From Dromaius novaehollandiae (taxonomy: Eukaryota > Chordata > Aves > Casuariiformes > Dromaiidae), in contig NC_088102.1 of the NCBI RefSeq assembly GCF_036370855.1, forward strand, positions 72,115,601 through 72,179,600: 64,000 nt of DNA, written 5' to 3'. This document shows positions 34,015 to 47,266 of the stretch, piece after piece. Each line of letters starts with the position of its first letter. The stretch's first letter is position 1. A program made the translations under genes and the position numbers. The notes beneath the pieces are model-generated. The model had not been told where the DNA came from and made no database searches. It saw nothing but the letters and a program-made list of their open reading frames with translations.

Positions 34015-35785
34015 TCATTGGGTACCACTGAAAAGAGTCTGGCCCCATCCTCTTCACACACTCCCTTCACATAGTTATACTAATCAATAAAAATCCCCCC
34101 ACTCAGGCTTCTCTCCTCCACCATGAACAGGCCCAGCTCTCTCAGCCTTTCCTCGCATGACACATGCTCCCGTCCCTTCAGCATCTTAGGAGCCCTTTGC
34201 TGCACTCGCTCCAGGAGCTCCATGTCTCTATTGTCTCGGGGAGCCCAGAACTGCACACAGCACTCCAGACGTGGCCTCCCCAGGGCTCAGTAGAGGCAAA
34301 GGATCACCTCCCTCCACCTGCTGACAACACTCTGCCTAATGCAGCCCAGCATACCCTTGGCCTTCTTGGCCACAAGGGCACAGTGCTGGCTCACGGTCAG
34401 CTTGTTGTCCACCAGGCCTCCCAGGTCCTTCTCTGCACGGCTGCTTTCCAGCAGGTCAGCCACCACCCTCTACTGCTGCAGGGGCAGGCCTCTGCACTTC
34501 CCTTGATTCAGCTTCATGAGGTTCCCCTCTGCCCATCTCTCCAGACTGTTGTGTCCACCAGGCCTCCCAGGTCCTTCTCTGCACGGCTGCTTTCCAGCAG
34601 GTCAGCCACCACCCTCTACTGCTGCAGGGGCAGGCCTCTGCACTTCCCTTGATTCAGCTTCATGAGGTTCCCCTCTGCCCATCTCTCCAGACTGTTGAGC
34701 TCCCTCGGAAGGGCAGCACAGCACTCTGGGGTATCAGCCACTCCTCTCAGGATCATCCTTGGATCATCAGCACACTTGCTGTGGGTGCACTCTGTCCCTT
34801 CATCCACATCACTGAGGAAGAAGATGAACAATACTGCACCCAGCAGGGACCCCTGGCAGACATCGCTAGCTACAGGCCTCCAACGAGACTTTGTGCTGCT
34901 CATCACAACCCTCTGAGCTCTGCCAGACAGCCAGTTTTAAGCCACCTCACTGTCTGCCCATCTAACCCACACTTCCTCAGCTTGCCTGTGAGGACGTGAT
35001 GGGAGACAGTGTCCAAAGCCTTGCTCAAGTCAAGGGAGACAACTTGCCCTGCTCTCCCCTCATCTACCCAGCCAGGTGTCCCATCCTAGAAGGCTCTCAC
35101 GTTGGTTAAGCATGATTTCCCCCTTTGGGAATCCACGCTCACTACTCTGGATCACTTTCTTAGCCACCACATGCTTGCCAGTGGTGTCCAGGATGAGCTG
35201 CTCCATCACCTTGGCAGGGATCGAGGTGAGGCTGCCCGGCGTGTACTTCCCTGCACCCTCCTTCTTGCCCTCGTGGAAGACTGGAGTGGCATTGGCTCTC
35301 TTCCAGGCCTCAGGCACCTCTCCTGATCTCCAGCACCTTTCAAAGAGGACTGAGAGGGGCCTAGCAAGGACCTTGGCCAGCTCGTCAGCACCCCTGGGGG
35401 CATGCCATGAGGGTGCATGGACTTGTGGATGTCCAGTTTGCTTCAGTGATCCCTAAGCCCATCCTCCTCCACCAAGGAAATGTCTTCCTCTCTTGAGGCT
35501 TTCTCCCTGCTCTCCAGGGCCTGGGATATGCGGAGGGCCAGTGTTCATGGGAATGACTGCAGCAAAGCAGCATTCAGGATCTCTGCCTTTTCCGTATGCT
35601 TTGTCACCAGGGCCCCTGCCCCAGTCAGCAGTGAGCGCACACTTTCCCTTCTCTTGCTCTGGTTATCGATAGATTTAAAGAAGCCCTGCTTGCTGTCCTT
35701 CACATCCCTCAACACATTAAACTCCAAAGGGGCCATTAACTTCCAAGACCCACTGCTGCCTACTCAGACAACATCCCTCTATTCC
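34015..35785 (-). repeat. Longest CR1 LINE fragment in the window
   Basis: Antisense CR1 from the 3'UTR through reverse transcriptase to mid ORF2. Minus-strand frames include SKALDTVSHHILTGKLRKCG-like, PEAWKRANATPVF, LTSIPAKVMEQLI and AEILNA. The reading frame is broken several times. It ends at the junction with the SRCR fragment at 35786. The block at 35035-35510 (PEAWK to HPHGM) is deleted from the other CR1 copies of the array. Confidence 0.85.
34407..34698. repeat. 146-base tandem duplication within CR1
   Basis: 34407-34552 is followed directly by a near-perfect copy at 34553-34698. Other CR1 copies in the array have one. It is a local slippage or exchange event private to this unit. 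Confidence 0.75.
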
Positions 35786-37002
35786 ACCAGGTTTGCTGTG
35801 GGCTGGCTTGCGGCAGCACCCAGGGCGTGGGGAGGCAGAGGGCTGCCATGCCTGCATGCCCCCATCATTGCAGAGCAGGGGACATGAGGACTTCGTCTCC
35901 AGCACCCTTTCTCCCTCCCAGCCTACACGGGCTTCAGACTGGTGAACGGCAGCACAGAGTGCACAGGGCAGGTGGAGCTGGAGGCGCACAGCACCTGGGG
36001 CTCCCTCTGCGATGCCGGCTGGGACATGCCTGACACGCAGGTGCTCTGCCACCACCTCGGCTGTGGCTTTGCCACCTCCGTGTCCCACGGAGGGTGTTTC
36101 GGGACAAGGAGCGGCCCGCTGTGGCGGGACACTTTTCACTGCTGTGGGACCGAGTCCCACCTGGGAGAGTGCCCTGCCATGGCGCTGGGGACCCCTGCCT
36201 GCTCGCTCGGCCATGTTGCCGCAGTCAATTGCTCAGGTGCGTGTGGGGCAGGTGGCGTCAGACAGGAGGGCCTCCTGGGGAGGGGGCCCAGCACCCCAAA
36301 AAGGAGGAGTGCCCCTCCCTCCCACTGCCAGCAGGAGCTGTGGGGCACAGAGCCCGTCTGGGGAAGCAGGACCATGTCAGGGCAGGAGGAGGGCTGAGCC
36401 CACACACAGGGCAGCAGGCACATGGGCAGGAGGAGGGCAGTGGGGCCGTGCTGTCCCCCGGCAAGCTGTGGGGCTCCTTGGCACCCTGCGGTCCCTGCAG
36501 CACCTCAGGACATCTCCCCTCTGTGTGGGGCCAGGTGGTGCTGAACCCCTGAGGCTGGTGGATGGGGAGAGCCGCTGTGACGGGCGCCTGGAGGTGGCCC
36601 TGGGTGGGGCCTGGGACCAAGGCCTGGCCCAGTGCAATGCCACACTGCACAGCTCTGTGCCACCAGGCCGCACCCAGGAGACGGCGGTTGTGTGCTCAGG
36701 CGCGTGTGCCGGGAAGGGCCCCAGGGCACCACAGGGGCCCGAGCAGCTGCCCCAGCCTGGGCTGTCTCTGGCTGCAGGGAGACGACAGGTGCGGCTGGTG
36801 AGCGGCCCCAGGTTCTGCCCCAGCAGAGTGGAGGTCTATGTCCAGGGGGCCTGGAGCTGCATCTGCAAGGACACCTGGGACCTCTGGGACGCCGCCGTCG
36901 TCTGCCACCAGCTGGGCTGCGGTGAGGCCTTGGCAGTGCCCGGCTTGGCCCACTATGGCCAGGGCTCTGGACCAGTGTGGCTGGGCACCGGCAGCTGCTC
37001 TA
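35786..37002 (+). pseudogene. Orphan SRCR4-SRCR5-SRCR6 fragment of the receptor family
   Basis: Starting inside the SRCR3-SRCR4 intron, this has an intact SRCR4 exon (35922-36236). SRCR5 (about 36535-36699) lacks roughly 50 internal codons, including cysteines 3 to 5, and has a GC donor. SRCR6 (from 36778) is cut at TGSCS near 37002, where CR1 resumes. There is no signal exon, transmembrane or tail nearby. CR1 sequence flanks both ends: the left copy ends and the right copy begins within the same general part of CR1 ORF2. This makes ectopic recombination between CR1 copies the likely origin. It is probably not a functional gene. Confidence 0.75.
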
Positions 37003-37425
37003 CAGGGCCTGGGATGTGGGGAGGGCCAGTCTTCACAGGAAAGACTGCAGCAAAGCAGCATTCAGGATCTCTGCCTTTTCTACATGCTTTGTCACCAGGG
37101 CCCCTGCCCCAGTCGGCAGCGGGCCCACAATTTCCATTCTCCTCCTCAATTACCAGTGGATTTAAGGAAGGCCTGCTTGCTGTCCTTCACATCCTTCAAC
37201 ATATTAAACTCCAAAGGGACCTCGGCCTGGACATTCCAAGCCTCATCCTTGCCTGCTTGGACAACATCCCTCTATTCCTCCCACGTTTCCTGAGGCTGGC
37301 TCCACACAAGCCCTGTCTCGGTTTTTGGCAGTTCTCCTTAAGCATGGTGTCAAACAGATGTCCCCTGGCATTGGAGTGCTCTAAGAGTAGTTCAGGAAAC
37401 CACAAGTGTAAGTCAGAGACTTGCA
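37003..37425 (-). repeat. CR1 LINE fragment right of the SRCR fragment
   Basis: Antisense CR1 ORF2 segment (minus-strand equivalents of AEILNA, KAHLEFNVLRDV and DVVQAG). It overlaps in content with the CR1 at 35510-35780, so the SRCR fragment sits between two copies of the same CR1 region. Confidence 0.75.
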
Positions 37426-38860
37426 GCCATGGGCTGGAGGTTTCCCTTGCTGTAAGGGAGACCTGCAGCCAAAACACAAGATGGAGATGTCTCAGAGGAA
37501 GGCTATGGCCTGCCTTCCTGCCTGCCACCAAGCGTTGGCCCCATCCAAGACAGCAAGGCACGCGGTTTGTGTCCGTGATTGGAGGCATCACCCACAAGGG
37601 GTACAAAGCGGGCCTGGGAAGAAAGCTGAATGCACGTCTCTCAATACTAAATATCCCTCTCTGGCTTCCCAACTGCTGCACTTCCATCTCTATAATCAGC
37701 TCACAGCTTTGATACCTCCCGTGATTGTCCCACCAGTTAAACACAGAAGGTCTATGTGGTCAGTGCATATGCTGCATGAGCTTTCTATGCCACTCTTGTC
37801 TCTCTGCAAGGCCTGCTGGCATTTGTATGCAGCCCATACCGGAATGCTGAGGTCTGACAAGCCCCTGCCACTAGTCCACTTCCCGACAGCTTCTGTTGCT
37901 GTGACCTGCTACTCTTTCAACTAGGGAAGCAAGTGGCTATGCACTGAGGTTTGCAGCCAAGGTAGGATGTGTCCTGCGAGAGCCCTGACTCAGTTGCTGG
38001 TCTGCACCTCATCCCTGCTGTCTGTACACAGTGGGAAAATCCCCACACTGGGGCACTGGAGCTGTCTGTTGTGCTGCAGCTGGGAAAAATGTCCCCACGT
38101 GGCAGCTGAGCTTGCCTGGGCAGAGAGGGATTCCCACCAGCTGTGATGCAACTGTGGACAGGTGCTGGCCACCCTCATCCCTGCCCTGGCAGAAGACTCC
38201 AGGATGTTGGATGGAGGGTCCATTCTGAGGTGGAGCAAGGTGCTGGGAATTCCCCTGCCCTTGGGTGGGTGCTGCTGCCACAGCTTAGAGGAGGCCTGAG
38301 AGACCTGCAAGGCATTGCTGGGCTGAACTGCTTTGCTGGTACAGCCAGCCACGAGCACAGGTCCCCTTGAGTCCCCAGTCCACCTAGCTACCTACTGCAG
38401 ATGCTGAAGCAGCCACCCTTCCAGGCATTGTGTGGGAGGGAAACAAGGGGGCAGGGCTGGGGCTGTGCCTGATTCACCGGACCTGAAAAGGGCACAGACC
38501 AGAAGTGGCATCATCTCATGTTCCCACTGCAGTCAGTGGGGAGAAACAGGCCGTACGGGGAGAGGGGGGAACACAGGTGCAGGCTGGACTGAACCATCCC
38601 AGGCACTGTCTCCCTCTGCCCTCCCAGCTCTGTAGCAGCACCTGCACTAGCGGGGAGCAGGGCCTGATAGCTCAGCAGTGGCATTACAACCTCAGGCCAA
38701 TACCACACAGGGTAAAGAAACCCTTTGTGTCAGGAAGGCCTTGAAGTGGCCAGAGCTTTCCAGATCCTTTTGCCTTGGGGTGACAATTAAGCGCATCGGC
38801 ACAAGGCCGACAGCGTGGCACGACTGAAGCTGCCCTGCGCTCTGCCTTGTGTTCACGGAA
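37426..38860. other. Shortened inter-unit spacer
   Basis: Counterpart of the 3' part of 8736-10960. The NACHT fragment and about 1 kb of spacer found in other units are missing here. No gene seen. Confidence 0.4.
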
Positions 38861-39420
38861 GCACAGAAGCACACAACGGCAGAGATTGGAAGGGACCTCT
38901 GGAGATCATCGCGGCCAATGCCCCTGCCCATGAGGGTCATCTAAAGCCCATCGCCCAGGACCCTATCCAGACGCCTCTGCAATGCCTCCAAAGATGGAGA
39001 CTCCACAATCTCCCCAGGAAACCTGTTCCCGGGCTCTGTCACCCTCACAGGAAAGAAGCTTATCCTGCTGGGCAGACGGAACTTCCTGGGTTTCAGGTTG
39101 TGCCCGTTGCCTCTCATCCTATCGCTGGGCACCACTGAAAAGCTCTTGACACCCTCCCTGCAGATATTTATGCCCACTGATAAAGATTCCCCCACAGGCT
39201 TCCCTTCTCCACCATGAACAGGCCCAGTTCTCCCAGCCTTTCCGCGTGTGACGTGCTTCCATCCCTTAAGCATCGTAGGAGCCAAATGGGCCTTGACATT
39301 CCGAGCCCCATCCTTGCCTGCTTGGACAACATCCCTCCATTCCTCCCACATTTCCTGAGGCTGGCTCCACACCAGCCCTTCCTCAGCTTTTGGCAGTTCT
39401 CCTTAACCATGGTGTCAAAC
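38861..39420 (-). repeat. CR1 LINE fragment with internal deletion
   Basis: Copy of the element at 10961-11530. Confidence 0.8.
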
Positions 39421-39523
39421 AGGTGTCACACAGCATTGGAGTGCTGTTAGAGTAGTCCTATTGATGAGGAGTTCCTAAGAAATCGAGCTCCATTTCAAGC
39501 TGACTGTGCTTCCTCTTGCTTCA

Positions 39524-39574
39524 GAGTACAAACAGAAATACAGAGCACACATGATAAGAGAGTTCTTGCAGGCA
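39524..39574 (+). pseudogene. FISNA-like exon start, copy 3
   Basis: EYKQKYRAHMIREFLQ after a TTCAG acceptor. This is the copy closest to the NLRP3-type FISNA opening. Confidence 0.4.
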
Positions 39575-40765
39575 AGCTTGATTCTCATGCACTGCTGGAC
39601 CCTCCTCTCCTGCCTGAGCCCTTTCCCTAAGCACAGTGGCCTGGGAGACCTCACGGGCAAAGCTCCTCCTCCCTTCCTCCTCCTCTATGTGCCCTTTTTC
39701 ACTGGAGCTCAGGCCAGCTTAGCCGGGCCACCCTCCTGAGGAATCAGCTCATCTCCTGAGCCTCGCAACAGAGGCTTGTGCTTGCTGGAGGCTCTCCTTC
39801 ATTCCCTGCTGGCTGCCCTACACTCAGGTAGGTGCTGGGGAGGTTAAATGTGATGATCACAAAGGCAAAGCCCTGACAGTGATGCCACCCACACAGAGCG
39901 ATATTAAGCTGGGGGAGGTCTCCACTCCTACCCAAAATGTCCCCTTGACTAGCAGGCTCAAGGGAACCAACACCAGTCTCCCATATCCCTCAGATTTGTC
40001 TGAAGAGGCCCTCAGTCACTCTGGATTTGCTCCAGGTCTCTGTGGCAGTGGCACTGCAAACAGATACTGATACACAGAAGCCTAGCGTTATCATACTCTG
40101 AAATGCAGCTGGCTGAGCAGAAACAGAAGCAGGTGCTGAGATGCTGGCTGTTCAGCAGGCCCAGTAGATGCCTGTGCTCTGACACAGAGCAGCACTCGGG
40201 CTGCCACAGCTGCTTCCCCTTGGGAGCTGGTGTGCAGTGGGGGAACCAACTCCTTCCTTCCCCGTCACTGCATGGGGCAAGCGTGGCTGCCATGGGGACT
40301 GTGGGGCTGAGGGGCACAGGCCTGCAGGCAGCTGGGCAGCACCTCCATCCGCCTGCAAGCTGCTGTGAGGGGTCCAGGCCCCCCTGCCAATGTGCCATGG
40401 AGCCTGGGGCTGGGCTTGACTTGGTGCTGCCCTGGAGCTATCTAGCCCAGAGCCAGCCCCAGTGCCTGCCCCATGTGGAGGGCTGCAGTGAGGAGGGACC
40501 ACAGCAGCAAGGAGCCTGCAGCAGATGCTGCCCGCAGCACAGGACAGTCCTTGTTGGGGCAGGGCTCTTGCAACGCTCCCTGGCACAGTGTGACACACCC
40601 AGACCCATGTGGGATCAGGCATAGGAAGGGCCCACACACCCTGCACCCACTGCAGCACCCAGGTGGGGAGTCCTGCTCAGATCATCATCAGACTCCCCAC
40701 GGGGACAGCCAGGCAGGCACCCACCCACTGGTGGGGTGCGTGTGATGGCAGAAGTGGAGCCGAGA
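39575..40765. other. Distal upstream region of gene 4
   Basis: Counterpart of 11679-12860. No gene seen. Confidence 0.4.
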
Positions 40766-40979
40766 CGCATATATGGGCATGCACGGGGATGGAGAAGGTT
40801 ATTGGAGGCTGGGGCTCTGTCAGATGGGAGATAACCCTCCTGATAACGTCTCAAAAGGTGCCTAATGCTGTTGATTGGCTGCCCTGGCAGCGGGGCCTGC
40901 GCTTCTGCCTATATATTGCCCTCCCCATAGCGGGGGCCTCTGGTGGCCCAGGAGGCAAGCAGGAGCTGGAGGCTGCACC
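40766..40979 (+). promoter_or_regulatory. Gene 4 proximal promoter
   Basis: AGATAA 40829-40834, TGATAA 40841-40846, inverted CCAAT 40874-40878, TATATAT 40910-40916. Confidence 0.6.
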
Positions 40980-43900
40980 ATGGGGCAGGAGGTGTTTGAG
41001 ATGGCCACCATCAGCCAGCTCCTTGCCAGTGCACTGGGACTGCTGCTGTGCGTGCAGCTCTGCAGGGGTGAGTGCCTGTGGGCTCCCCGGGACTGGAGCT
41101 GCCTCCCTTCATGTCGAGAGTGGGAGGCAGCCCTGGGGATGGGGAAGACACGATGGGGCTGGGGTGGCCCCCATGGGCCTGTGTGTGACCTGCTGGGCAG
41201 GCTTCCCAAGGACACCAGTGGAGACATCCCACCTGGGCAGCTCTCGGGCACTCGCGGTGCCTGGGGTGTGCTGGGGACAGGGTTTTTGCAGTGGGGCCAA
41301 ACACTGAGCACATGTGGCAGTATGCATGCCCCACAGTTTTCCCCTTGCGTCAGGTGCTGGACATTCAGGGGCTGGATATGGCCCTGCCTTTCTTCACAGC
41401 TCACATCCTGCAGTGCCCCCAGGGCTTTTCCACATACACGGCCATATGCCAGGGCCCAAGAGCCAGCCCCACAGTGGGGAGTGGAGGCCATCAGGGCAGG
41501 GAACAGCTGTGGGACATAGCCCCCTGGGCCCACCTGGCAGGGCAGGCTGCACCAGGCACCCGTGGCATCATGCGGGGGCTCCACATCCTCCTTTGTGGTC
41601 CCACATGGGCACCCACAGGCACTGAGGAGCTGAGACTGATTGATGGAGGCAGCCGCTGCGCTGGCCGGGTGGAGGTGAAGCACGAGGGCCAGTGGGGCAC
41701 CGTGTGCAGCTATGACTTCATCTGGGATGTCCGCGGAGCCTCCGTGGTCTGCAGGCAGCTGGGATGTGGCACCGTGGCAAGGACTTCCCCATACACCCCA
41801 TTTGGGGCAGGTGCTGGCCGGATTTGGCTGCAACCCTTCTTCTGCCGTGGCACCGAGACAGCGCTCCACCACTGCTCCCACTATGGCTGGGGCCAGCACT
41901 ACTGCGGACATGACTGGGACGTGGGGGTGACATGCTCAGGTGAGGGATTAGGTGACTGTGCTGGGGGGCAGCCCTTTGGCTGCGCGCGGTTGGGAGCCAT
42001 TATGGCCATGCCCAGTGCCTCCCCACCAGGGACTCCCCGGGTGTGGGAGTGGCGCTGGAGGGCAGCACTCTCATGCCCTGAGGGCACCTCTAATGCAGAT
42101 GCTGTGGAGCTGAGGCTGGTGAATGGAGGTGGTCCCTGTGCCGGCAGAGTGGAGGTGAAGCTGCGGGGCCAGTGGGGGACGGTGGCAGATAATGAATGGG
42201 ACATGGAAGATGCCGAGGTGGTGTGTCAGCAGCTGGGCTGTGGCTCAGCCAAAAGCGCCCATGCCTGGAGCCGCTTTGGGAAAGGGTCTGGACCAATTCA
42301 TCTGGCTGTCGTTGACTGTCGCGGGGATGAGTCCGCCCTCTGGGAATGTACTATCAAGGGATGGGAGCTGTACAATGGAAGCCATAGCTGGGATGTTGGC
42401 GTGGTCTGCCAAGGTAAGAGCTGTGGTGGTCACAGCCCAGGCTGTCTCGCCCCCGGGGGCCACCTGTGCCAGCACCAAAGCTCTGGTGGCAGCCCCTCCA
42501 CAACCCCCCAACATGTCCCAGGGACCTCCAGGCGACCCCACACTCTCTTCCCCGGCAGGGTTTGTGCAGCTGGTCGGTGGGGACAGCGCCTGCTCGGGTC
42601 GTGTGGAGGTCAGGCAGGGCCGAGGCTGGGCAACCCTCTGCAAGGCCCACGTGGACCTCAACGCTGCCCATGTCATCTGCAAGGAGCTGGGCTGTGGAGC
42701 AGCTCTGGCCATCACTGGGGCAGCACACTTTGGGGCAGGAGCTGGGCCCATCTGGGACGGGGGCTTTGAGTGTGCAGGCAACGAATCCCTCCTGTCTGCC
42801 TGCACCCGCAGGCTGCCCCACAGCCAGGGCTGCACGCACAGCAGTGACGCCGGCATCATCTGCTCCCGTAAGAGAGCAGGGCACGGGGCAGAGGCTGCAG
42901 CGGGGGGCATGGGGAGACGGGCAGCGGGGACAGGGGTGCCCAGGGCAGGGACGGGGCAGGGAGGCTGTGGGCTGGCTTGTGGCAGCCCCCAGGGCATGGA
43001 GAGGCAGAGGGCTGCCATGCCTGTGTGCCCCCACCATTGTAGCTGCACAGGGCCATCGTCTGCAGCACCCTTTCTCCCTCCCAGCCTACACAGGCTTCAG
43101 GCTGGTGAACGGCAGCACGGTGTGCGCAGGGCGGGTGGAGCTGGAGGCACGCGGCACCTGGGGCTCCCTCTGCGATGCCGGCTGGGACATGCCCGATGCC
43201 CAGGTGCTCTGCCACCACCTCGGCTGCGGCTTTGCTGCCTCCGTGCCTCGCAGAGGGCATTTTGGGACAGGGAGCGGCCCGCTGCGGCAGGACACATTTC
43301 ACTGCAGCGGGACCGAGTCCCACCTGGGAGAGTGCCCTGCCACGGCGCTGGGGACCCCCGCCTGCTCACTGGGCCACGCTGCCGCAGTCAATTGCTCAGG
43401 TGCGTGTGGGGCAGGTGGCGTCAGACAGGAGGGCCTGCTGTGGGGAGGGGACCCAGCACCCCAAATGGAGGGGTGCCCCTCCTTCTCACTGCCACCAGGA
43501 GCTGTGGGGCACAGGGCCCATCTGGGGAAGCAGGGCCATGTCAGGGCAGGAGGAGGGCTGAGCCCACACACAGGGCAGCAGGCACATGGGCAGGAGGAGG
43601 GCAGTGGGGTCGTGCTGTCCCCCGGCAAGCTGTGGGGCTCCTTGGCACCCCACGGTCCCCACAGTGCCTCAGGACATCTCCCCTCTGTGTGGGGACAGGT
43701 GGCACTGAACCCCTGCGGCTGGTGGATGGGGAGAGCCGCTGTGACGGGCGCCTGGAGGTGGCCCTGGGTGGGGCCTGGGGCCGAGTCCTGCCACAGCAGT
43801 GGGATGACAGCGGTGCCAGTGTGGTGTGCCGGCAGCTCCGGTGCGGCACGGTGCAGAAGGCCTACGCCGCCCCAGTGCTGCAGCCAGGCTCGAGTCCCCT

Positions 43901-46900
43901 GGGGCTGAGCGGGCTCCAGTGTGCAGGCACGGAGACCCACCTGGCCCAGTGCAATGCCACGCTGCCCAGCGCCGTGCCATCGGGCCACACCGAGGAGGCG
44001 GTGGTTGTGTGCTCAGGTGAGTGTGCTGGGAAGGGCCCCGGGGTGTCACAGGGGCCTGAGTGGCTGCCCCATCCCGGGCTGTCTCTGGCTGCAGGGAGCC
44101 GGCGGGTGCGGCTGGCAAGCGGCCCTGGGCGCTGTGCTGGGAGAGTGGAGGTCTACGTGCAGGGGGCCTGGATCCATGTCTGTGAGGACGCCTGGGACCT
44201 CTGGGACGCCGCCGTCGTCTGCCGCCAGCTGGGCTGCGGCAAGGCCCTGGCAGTGCCCGGCTCAGCCCGCTACGGCCGGGGCTCGGGGCCAGTGTGGCTG
44301 GGCGCCGGTGGGTGCTCCGGGACCGAGGCGACACTCTGGGACTGCCCGGCCCTGGCCCCAGCCCCAGGGCAGCGTGGTTGCAAGCAGGGTGCTGGCGCAG
44401 CAGCCGTTTGCTCAGGTCAGTGGCATCCTCCACTGGGGCCAGACGTAGCAGGGCTATGGGACTGGCCGTGGTGCCAGCCCTCCCCACCGGCCTCCCTGAC
44501 CAGCTCCCCACACCCTGGGCAGTCCCGGGGAGCGAGATGGTGCCTTTGCCCCACTGCCCCAGCGTGTCCGCTGCTTGGGGTGCTTCTCTTAGTGCCTCGG
44601 GGAGGTGGGCGGCGTGGTCATAAGAGTGGGGGTGTCTGCCCAGCCCTGGCTCAGCTGTGCCCCGCCCCACTCATGCTATCCCCTTGCAGAGCTCACAGTC
44701 CTGCGGCTGGCGGGTAGCAGTGGCTGCACTGGGCGCCTGGAGGTCTTCTACAATGGGACGTGGGGCAGCGTGTGCGCCAATGGCACCAGCCCCGCCACAG
44801 CCGCCGTGGTGTGCCAGCAGCTGGGCTGCGGGGCCACGGGCCGACTGGCATCTGCCCCAGCAACCACACAGGGCTCAGGCCCCGCGTGGCTGGCCTGGGT
44901 GCAGTGCGAGCTGGGGACCGACTCCCTCTGGCACTGCCCCTCGGCACCCTGGCAGCTGCAGCCCTGCGACTCCCCTGGGGACACCCACATCACATGTGAC
45001 AGGGACCCTGGTGGCACCAGAGTGACTCCCACGCCAGCCAGGGCAACTGGATGCCCAGACGGCACAGCTTGCACAGGTAGCTTTGCCAGCGCAGTGGCCC
45101 CAGGGACCCTCCAGCTCGGGCTGGCGCAGCCCAGTGGAGGGGGAGCAGCTCTGGCAAGGAGACCCCAGCTGCCCGGGCACTGCCACCCCTCGGCTTCATG
45201 CAGCAGTTGGCCCTTTGGCCCAGGGGTGCCCTCCTTGGCCTCGCTGTCCCGCCAGCCACTCCCCTGCATCCCCCTATGCATCCACAGTGACGCAGGATGG
45301 GACAGGGTCCCCAGCCTCCCTCCAGCTCTGCCGTGTTTTGGTGTCCTCACAGGTGCTCACAGGAGCCCCACAGCAGGTGCTGGGGCCATGGCAGTGCCCA
45401 CCATCCTCTGCATTGTCCTGGGCACTCTGCTCTGCCTGGCCCTGGGGGCCCTCGCTGTGCAGGCATGGCGCGCCATGGCTCGGCACAGAGGTGGGTCGCA
45501 CCGGGGTTCTCCGGGGCTGAATCTACCAGGACGAGGCGCCAGGGCAGAGCCAGTCAGGGCTGGGGGCCACTGATGGCTCCCGGGACTGCCCGGCCATGGG
45601 GCGGCCCGGCTGCACAGGCTGGGGGCAGGTGCAGTGTTGGAGGCCAGGAGGCCAGTGCCGAGCAGGGGCAGGACGCGGCGCAGCATGGGGGCCAGGCAGG
45701 GGCACCAGAGCCACTCAGCGGATGGGGCACAGCAGTGGAGCTGGGCCACAGGGTTGTCGGGGGCACAGCTGGTGACCCCCACCATCCCATGTGCTGTGCC
45801 CATGGCCTGGGGTTATGGCTGCCCTTGCTTTCCAGGCCCTGGCAGAACTGGGGACACAATCTCTGAAGCTGTCTATGAGGAGCTCGACTATACTCTGACG
45901 CCGGATTACCAGGAGGTGCCCAGTGGCTCAGGTGCGTACACCCTGACTCCCGTGCTCGGGCCAGCCCAGCCCGGCGCCTCTTCCCGGGGAAGGAGGTCTC
46001 TGCGCTGAGGCCCCCACGCACCCGCTGCAGCAGCTGTGCTGGGAGCCCAGCCATGTGCTGGCCACGGGCAGCTGCAGTGCAGGTCTGTATCCTGGCCCCT
46101 CACAGTCCCCGCTGTGCGGTGAGGCTGTCCTGCCCAGGGTGCTGGCCAGGCCGTGGGACTGGGCAGCCTCTCCTAACGCCCCATCCTCCAGGCTCTCCAT
46201 CAGAAGGCTCAGCAGCAAAGCTGCCGTATTACACCAGTGACAGCGTGGAGGTCAGCAGCCCCGCGACAGCAGCAGGTACGGGGCTGGAGTGCAGGGCCGT
46301 GCTGCAGCGTGCCGAGAGGTGCAGCCGTCATGCCGCAGCCAGTGCCAGCAGGGGCCTCACATGGTGCCTGTGCAGCATGGCCACGTGGCCCTTGGTTATT
46401 TTCTGGGCCAACACTCATGGCTAGGAACGAGCCTCTGGGCTGCTGGCTCCATTCGAGAGCTGGCAGCCCCATGCAGCAGGCCCAGCCCCCATGTCGGCAC
46501 CCGCAGCTCCATGGCCAGTGGGGGCTGGCACAACGCGACCCCTGCCCTGGCCTTCATTTCACTGCCCCGTCTGTCGCAGACACCCCTGCCCTGCCCAGGC
46601 ATGGCCCCCCGGATGGGTATGATGATGCCGCGGCCGTGCTGCACCCGGGAGAGGCCGCTTCTCCAGGGTTGAGCGATGGAGATGTCTCCGAGGTCACGGT
46701 GCTGGAAGGTAAGAGGCACCACAGCCCATACAGCAGCACTGCCATTCCCAGCGCTGTGCCATCCCGCCGGGAGAGGTGGCTCCCCCGTGCTCTATTGCGG
46801 CGGTGGGTGGTGCCTGGGCATGGCGGGGACCACTGGCCTGGACCTGGCAGCCGGGGGATGAAATGCCCCCTAGAGGCACCGGCCATGCTGTCCGCAGCGG

Positions 46901-47022
46901 GGAGCCGGCCCTCGCTGAGCCACCTGGAGCTGCCAGGAGCCACGACAGATGCACCAGCTTCAGCGCCCCGAGACATGGGCTACGACGATGTTGGTGTCAG
47001 TGGCCCCAGGACATCACTGTAA
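40980..47022 (+). CDS. Gene 4: WC1/SCART-like seven-SRCR receptor
   Basis: Exons: 40980-41067, 41619-41939, 42099-42413, 42559-42867, 43085-43399, 43699-44016, 44095-44415, 44690-45076, 45353-45490, 45836-45931, 46192-46275, 46580-46708, 46898-47022; 981 residues. Like gene 3 it has an upstream in-frame ATG (40980, ACCATGG) before the family start at 41001. All splice sites are GT-AG, phase 1, and every exon is open. The 5' half is nearly identical to gene 3 (SRCR1 to SRCR3), while SRCR6 to the 3'UTR is nearly identical to gene 1, so the gene is a mosaic. SRCR4 differs at its first cysteine region (STVCAG). Tail motifs are AVYEELDYTLTPDYQEV, PDGYDDAAAV and MGYDDVGVSG. Read-through of the donor at 45932 would add GAYTLTPV and a stop, as in gene 1. 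Confidence 0.85.
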
Positions 47023-47252
47023 GCATGGCGGGGCCGCGCTGTGGCAGTCCCTGAGGACACACACGGTGCCATGGGGATCTGCCCCCATGAGCCACAGGCC
47101 AACCACAGCAGGCATCGTCTGTCTCACTAACGGCCCACTTGGGCCGGCCAGGGACTATGGGCACCATGGAGATGTGTCTCCAACATCCCTCCTGCGCAGC
47201 CCTCCAGGCGCTGCATGAGTTTGTGCTTCCACTGTGCATTTCTCTCTCTTCT

Positions 47253-47266
47253 ATTAAAAAAATAAA
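47253..47266 (+). terminator. Gene 4 poly(A) signals
   Basis: ATTAAA 47253-47258 and AATAAA 47261-47266, about 230 bases after the stop. Confidence 0.65.
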
